This document shows positions 3,823 through 7,644 of a DNA stretch of 7,644 bases, one piece after another; the first letter of the stretch is position 1, and each line of letters begins with the position of its first letter. This DNA is from CAZIOQ01 sp964540975 (GTDB lineage: Bacteria; Patescibacteriota; Microgenomatia; UBA12405; UBA6130). The DNA is taken from the NCBI GenBank assembly GCA_964540975.1, contig CAZIOQ010000031.1:1-7644 (forward strand), written 5' to 3'. A program made the position numbers and the translations under genes. Below the pieces are notes generated by a model. That model made no database searches. It was not told the origin of the DNA and worked only from the letters and a program-made list of their open reading frames with translations.

Positions 3823-5700
3823 ATGTTTAAGCTTAATCAAAAACCATTCTCTTCAAAAAAGCCAACCAGTGGCCAAAAAGAATTGCCAAGAAAAAATGGC
3901 TGGCGACGATATTTGGCAAGAATTATCATCGCTGCCCTAATTTTCTTTTATCTTTTTATTGGTTGGCTTAATTTAAGCTCTGGCCAAAAACCAGGAGCGC
4001 AAATTAGTTTCTCGGAATTGATTAGCAAGATCCAAGAAGAGCAAGTAGAAAAAATTGTTGTTTTTGATACCTATTTAAAAGTTTATCTTAAGGCTGACCA
4101 GAGCGCTTTTGTAGAAAGAGAACCCGGAACTTCTTTTATTCAGGCCTTAAAAGATAGTGGCCTTGACCCTCAGAAAGTTAATTTTGAATTTAGCAACCAA
4201 AATTTAACCAAAGCAATTGGCAATGCGATCGCTGCCTTAGGACCAATTGTTTTAACCGGTCTTCTTTTCTGGTATTTATTCAAACAAGCAGGCAAAGCCC
4301 AAAGTTCAATCTTTTCTTTTACCAAATCAAAAGCAAAGTTCTTTAGCAAAGGCAAGCAATCAATTACTTTTAATGATGTGGCTGGGTTGGAAGAAGCAAA
4401 AGAAGAATTAAAAGAAGTGGTTGATTTTTTGAAAAATCCCCAAAAATATCGCCGCGTTGGCGCCCGACCGCCAAAAGGCGTGCTTTTAGTCGGCCCCTCA
4501 GGGACGGGAAAAACCCTTTTGGCCAGAGCAATTGCCGGAGAAGCAGGTGTGCCCTTTTTTTCGATGGCCGGATCTGAATTTATGGAAATCTTGGTTGGTG
4601 TTGGCGCGGGAAGGGTAAGAGATCTTTTTGCTACCGCTAAAAAAGCCAGTCCATCGGTCATTTTTATTGATGAGATTGACGCGATTGGCAGAGCCAGAGG
4701 TCTGGGTGGCTTTGGTGGCGGCCATGATGAAAGAGAGCAAACCTTAAACCAAATCCTGGTAGAAATGGACGGATTCGAACCCACTGAGCGAGTAACCGTG
4801 ATTGCCGCGACTAATAGGCCGGATCTCCTCGACCCAGCTTTATTAAGACCAGGCAGATTTGACCGAAGAATTACCTTAGGCTTACCTGATCTTGAGGAAA
4901 GAGAGGCAATTTTAAAACTCCACTCTCTAGGTAAACCCTTCAGCAAAAATGTCTCTTGGAAACGGGTGGCTCAAAGAACAGTTGGTTTTTCAGGGGCTGA
5001 TTTAGAAAATATGTTAAATGAAGCAGCTATTTTAGCCGCCAGAAAAGGAAAAACAAAAATTACCCCAGAAGAAATTGATGAAGGTGCTTTAAAAGCTAAA
5101 CTTGGGCCAGCAAAAAAAAGGGTTCTTTCTTTAAAAGACAAAAAAATTGCTGCTTACCATGAAAGTGGCCATGCCCTTGTTAATTGGTTTTTGCCCAACA
5201 CCGATCCAGTCCAAAAAATCTCCATCGTCTCTCGAGGAATGGCTTTAGGTTTTACCCTCATTCCTCCAGAAAAAGACAGACCACACATCACCAAAGATTT
5301 TCTTTTTGATCAAATTGCAGTTTTAATGGCTGGCCGGGCGGCAGAAGAAATTAAATTCAAAACGATGACCACCGGTGCCGCTAATGACATCCAAAACGCA
5401 ACCCAAATTGCTCGAGAAATGGTGGTTGAATATGGAATGGGTAATCTTGGGCCTTTGTATTTTGGTCCGCAATTTGATATTGATCAATCAAGAAGTTTTT
5501 TTGTTCCCCAAGAGATTTCTCCCCAAACCCAGGCTAAAATCGACGACGAGATAAGAAAAATTGTCCGCTCGGCTTATCAAAAAGCAAAGACAATTTTAAA
5601 AGAAAACAAAAACAAACTAGACCAACTAGCAGATCAGTTAGCCAAAAAAGAAACCTTAGATCGGAACGATTTAAAAACTATTATGAAGAAAAACTCCTAA
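3823..5700 (+). CDS. ftsH: ATP-dependent zinc metalloprotease FtsH
   Basis: FtsH is a membrane-anchored AAA+ protease that extracts and degrades misfolded membrane proteins and selected cytosolic regulators. The product (625 aa from this ATG, near the usual length) has a membrane segment at ~30-50, a small external domain, and a second segment at ~132-154. The AAA module follows: Walker A GPSGTGKT (224-231), Walker B VIFIDEID (279-286), and the second region of homology with arginine fingers (ATNRPDLLDPALLRPGRFDR, 329-348). The peptidase has HESGH (446-450) and the third zinc ligand Asp522 in TGAANDIQ. Two oddities: Ser replaces the second Pro of the usual GPPGTGKT, and the pore loop reads EILVG where EMFVG is usual, so the gripping Phe is Leu (257). 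A TTG at 3811 is a possible earlier start; GGAAGA is too close to it, so ATG is preferred. Transcription is from the extended -10 promoter at 3774-3782. Confidence 0.97.
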   Translation: MFKLNQKPFSSKKPTSGQKELPRKNGWRRYLARIIIAALIFFYLFIGWLNLSSGQKPGAQISFSELISKIQEEQVEKIVVFDTYLKVYLKADQSAFVEREPGTSFIQALKDSGLDPQKVNFEFSNQNLTKAIGNAIAALGPIVLTGLLFWYLFKQAGKAQSSIFSFTKSKAKFFSKGKQSITFNDVAGLEEAKEELKEVVDFLKNPQKYRRVGARPPKGVLLVGPSGTGKTLLARAIAGEAGVPFFSMAGSEFMEILVGVGAGRVRDLFATAKKASPSVIFIDEIDAIGRARGLGGFGGGHDEREQTLNQILVEMDGFEPTERVTVIAATNRPDLLDPALLRPGRFDRRITLGLPDLEEREAILKLHSLGKPFSKNVSWKRVAQRTVGFSGADLENMLNEAAILAARKGKTKITPEEIDEGALKAKLGPAKKRVLSLKDKKIAAYHESGHALVNWFLPNTDPVQKISIVSRGMALGFTLIPPEKDRPHITKDFLFDQIAVLMAGRAAEEIKFKTMTTGAANDIQNATQIAREMVVEYGMGNLGPLYFGPQFDIDQSRSFFVPQEISPQTQAKIDDEIRKIVRSAYQKAKTILKENKNKLDQLADQLAKKETLDRNDLKTIMKKNS

Positions 5701-7058
5701 CCATTAGCCAACAATCCATAAAGCTTCACCAGCCAGGGAATTTGCTCTTTGTCAAAAATTTGCTTAATCCCCAAGCTTTTTGCCTCTTTAATTCTTTTGT
5801 TTGCTCCCCAAACTTCCCTCACCTCTCCTAACAAAGAAACCTCGCCAATAAAAACCGAATTTGGGGGCAAAAGTTTGTTTTTAAAAGAAGAAACCAAAGC
5901 AGCACAAATGGCTAAATCAGCCCCAGGTTCATTGGTTTTTAAACCACCAGTGATATTAATAAAAACATCATATTTAAAAAGGGGAATTTTTAATTGTTTT
6001 TGGATCACTGCCAAAAGAATTTGTGACCGGTTATAATCAACTCCATTGATAATTCTTTTTGGCGCGGGAAGAAAAGTTTGACTAACTAATGATTGCACTT
6101 CGATTACCATTGGCCGTGTGCCTTCAATGACCACTGTCAGGGCAGAACCAACAACCGGTTGTTTTGTTTTGCCTTTTTCCAACCAAATGCCAGTTGGATC
6201 TTTGACTTCTTGCAAACCCTTATCTGTCATCTGCCAAAGACCAACCTCATCAGTTGCCCCAAATCTGTTTTTCACTGACCTTAAAAGCCTTAAATTTTGA
6301 TATTTTTCGCCTTCAAAATAAAAAACCGCATCAACCATATGCTCTAAGGTCTTTGGCCCGGCTACTGTTCCTTCTTTAGTGATATGACCAACAAGAAAAA
6401 CCGCTAGCTTTTCTCTTTTTGCCAAATCAATTAATCGGTGAGCTGATTCTCTGGTTTGGCCAATCGAACCGGCACTGCCTGAAAGTTCTTCGCTAGTCAT
6501 TGTCTGAATTGAATCAACAATTAAAATTGACTTTTCTTTAAATTCAGATGTTTTCACCAAATCAACCACTTCATCAACATCGGTTTGGGGAAGGAGGAAA
6601 AATTTTTCTAAATTTTTTAGCTCTCCCCTGCCGCCAGCTAAATTGTTGATTCTTTCTAACCTCAACTTAACTTGTTGCGGTGATTCTTCTCCGCAAACAT
6701 AAAAAACTGCTTGGTTTTGGTTTTTCACCAAAGAAAGCGCTAATTGAGAAAGCAAGGTTGATTTGCCAATTCCCGGCTCGCCCGCAATCAAAATCACTGA
6801 ACCAGGAACAATCCCGCCACCCAAAACTCGATCAAATTCTGCCAAGCCAGTGGGCAAACGAGAAAATTTAAATGATTCTACTTGGGTCAACTTTATTATC
6901 TGAGCTGCTAGAAAAGATTTTTTTCTTTTTGTTTCTTGTTTGCTTGTTAGTGTCTCCACCATTGTGTTCCACTGGTGACAATTTGGGCATAAACCAAGCC
7001 ATTTTGGAGACTGAAAACCACAATTTTGGCAAACAAAAACTGTTTTCACCACTGCCAA
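5697..7058 (-). CDS. radA: DNA repair protein RadA (Sms)
   Basis: RadA is a RecA-like ATPase and helicase that processes recombination intermediates with RecA. All expected parts are present in 453 residues: an N-terminal zinc finger (C10, C13, C24, C27), Walker A GEPGIGKST (93-101), Walker B ILIVDS (178-183), the RadA-specific KNRFG motif (263-267), and the C-terminal Lon-like domain (about 330-435, NITGGLKTNEPGADLA) without proteolytic residues. The start is uncertain. TTG at 7056-7058 directly follows the TAA of the upstream metallopeptidase gene, suggesting reinitiation. GTG codons at 7052 and 7049 are alternatives, the latter giving MKTVFVCQNCG, a typical RadA beginning. AAAGGAAG (7071-7078) is the nearest Shine-Dalgarno-like sequence, 12 bases before TTG. 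The stop overlaps that of ftsH on the other strand. Confidence 0.95.
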   Translation of the reverse strand: MAVVKTVFVCQNCGFQSPKWLGLCPNCHQWNTMVETLTSKQETKRKKSFLAAQIIKLTQVESFKFSRLPTGLAEFDRVLGGGIVPGSVILIAGEPGIGKSTLLSQLALSLVKNQNQAVFYVCGEESPQQVKLRLERINNLAGGRGELKNLEKFFLLPQTDVDEVVDLVKTSEFKEKSILIVDSIQTMTSEELSGSAGSIGQTRESAHRLIDLAKREKLAVFLVGHITKEGTVAGPKTLEHMVDAVFYFEGEKYQNLRLLRSVKNRFGATDEVGLWQMTDKGLQEVKDPTGIWLEKGKTKQPVVGSALTVVIEGTRPMVIEVQSLVSQTFLPAPKRIINGVDYNRSQILLAVIQKQLKIPLFKYDVFINITGGLKTNEPGADLAICAALVSSFKNKLLPPNSVFIGEVSLLGEVREVWGANKRIKEAKSLGIKQIFDKEQIPWLVKLYGLLANG

Positions 7059-7586
7059 TTAAGTATAGCACTTCCTTTGCCAATCCACACCTTCGAGAAA
7101 TCCTTTTGCCTTTTCTGTTTTGGGGTATTTTTTAACTCTCTGCCAAAATTTTTTATTATGTTTGCCAACAAAAAGATGAACTAGCTCATGGAAGATCACA
7201 TAATCCAAAACCCAACCAGGCATTTTTTGCATCCTTGAAGAAATCCTAATTTCTTTTTTTTTAGGATAATAAATACCATAACTTTTCTTTAATTTTTTTG
7301 ACCAAAAAATGTGATAATTTAACTGTTTTCCCGGCCAATATTTTTTGTATAAATAAATTGATCTTTTTTCTAAAAAACTATCAGAAGATCTGCTCTTTTC
7401 TTTTTGTATTTTTTTCTTAAAATCCTTGATCATTTTTGTTACCTGGGCAGTCGGTAGCCACCAAGGAACCATAACCTTTAAAAAAATATTATTTTGATTT
7501 TTAATTATCCTGGCATTGGCTGTCCGCTCTCTTTTCTTGCTTTTCACCACAATTATTTTCATTGTCCTTCTGGTCTGAAAATCCAA
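7059..7586 (-). CDS. YgjP-family (DUF45, M48-like) zinc metallopeptidase
   Basis: The 175-residue product matches the YgjP/DUF45 group of small predicted metallopeptidases. The active site is VIFHELVHLF with HELVH at 133-137; the third ligand is probably His143 in GKHNKKFW, and an Arg/Lys- and Trp/Tyr-rich body precedes it. YgjP-type proteins are intracellular and their substrates are poorly known; there is no signal peptide or membrane segment here. It is somewhat shorter than typical (about 230 residues) and lacks part of the N-terminal region. The TTG at 7584-7586 has a good Shine-Dalgarno sequence (AGAGGA, about seven bases upstream). An ATG at 7560-7562 with AGAAGG only three bases away is the alternative. 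Its stop abuts the radA start, so the two genes are probably co-transcribed, but a functional link to RadA is only contextual. Confidence 0.85.
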   Translation of the reverse strand: MDFQTRRTMKIIVVKSKKRERTANARIIKNQNNIFLKVMVPWWLPTAQVTKMIKDFKKKIQKEKSRSSDSFLEKRSIYLYKKYWPGKQLNYHIFWSKKLKKSYGIYYPKKKEIRISSRMQKMPGWVLDYVIFHELVHLFVGKHNKKFWQRVKKYPKTEKAKGFLEGVDWQRKCYT

Positions 7587-7594
7587 GGTCTTTC

Positions 7595-7606
7595 CTCTTT
7601 TGAGGC
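7595..7606 (-). promoter_or_regulatory. short hairpin overlapping the ribosome binding site
   Basis: On the minus strand CCTC-AAAA-GAGG forms a 4-bp stem whose 3' arm is the GAGG of the Shine-Dalgarno sequence for the TTG start at 7586. It could hide the site, but the stem is short and weak. Confidence 0.25.
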
Positions 7607-7619
7607 TAAAATATTAATA

Positions 7620-7643
7620 ATAATGTATTAATAATGTATTATA
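7620..7643 (-). promoter_or_regulatory. 11-bp tandem repeat and -10 box upstream of the metallopeptidase gene
   Basis: ATAATGTATTA (plus strand) is repeated exactly at 7620-7630 and 7631-7641. Each unit is nearly palindromic and the 11-bp period keeps both on one DNA face, as in some operators. TATAAT on the minus strand (7638-7643) overlaps the distal copy. Any -35 box lies beyond the window. Confidence 0.4.
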
Positions 7644-7644
7644 C

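Noticed and set aside
4170..4946. 258-codon minus-strand frame inside ftsH
   Set aside because: A shadow of the well-supported ftsH coding sequence; no start signal and no recognisable domain.
6868..7083. 71-codon minus-strand frame overlapping the radA start
   Set aside because: Overlaps the RadA zinc finger in another frame and has no domain; RadA is unambiguous.

Overview
The window looks like a piece of a small, AT-rich genome from the Patescibacteria (CPR), most likely a Microgenomates-type lineage. This is inferred from the divergent 5' end of a 16S rRNA gene with a very short V1 hairpin, from short, tightly packed genes, and from a pairing of a secreted coiled-coil protein with a small Pro/Thr-linker membrane protein that I associate with this group. 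Nothing here proves the taxonomy beyond the 16S fragment.

Layout. 1-136 is the 5' end of 16S rRNA on the minus strand, with a leader hairpin (139-170) and a strong promoter (257-285). 305-455 is an unassigned, strongly structured stretch that I propose as a minus-strand non-coding RNA with a possible loop-loop pseudoknot. 472-1238 holds the remains of cysteine-rich, probably secreted proteins: one gene split by a frameshift in a G run, and one 3' fragment without a start. 1252-3144 is a minus-strand run of four genes: secreted coiled-coil protein, small membrane protein, PEBP-family protein with a membrane anchor, and a new 53-residue basic protein. It is driven by a promoter placed so close to the start codon that the mRNA would be nearly leaderless.

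3145-3822 is a busy regulatory interval. It has a 90-bp inverted repeat whose two arms supply outward-facing -35 boxes, a plus-strand promoter that runs after about 60 nt into a strong terminator (a candidate sRNA), a tiny 46-codon gene with a textbook promoter that would put +1 at its ATG, paired repeats upstream of that promoter, a palindrome, and an extended -10 promoter for ftsH.

3823-5700 is ftsH (plus strand), the membrane AAA+ zinc protease. It meets radA (5697-7058, minus strand) tail to tail with overlapping stop codons. radA directly follows a YgjP-type zinc metallopeptidase gene (7059-7586, minus strand), with the TTG start abutting the upstream stop. That gene is preceded by an 11-bp tandem repeat and a TATAAT box cut by the window edge.

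Themes. Two of the clearest promoters point to leaderless or nearly leaderless mRNAs, while other genes have recognisable Shine-Dalgarno sequences or sit close behind an upstream gene. The conserved genes (ftsH, radA, ygjP-like) cover protein quality control and DNA repair. The left half is a rapidly changing set of envelope and secreted proteins. The most likely undescribed items are the structured RNA next to the rRNA promoter, the inverted-repeat divergent promoter with its short RNA, and the two small proteins at 1252-1413 and 3371-3511.
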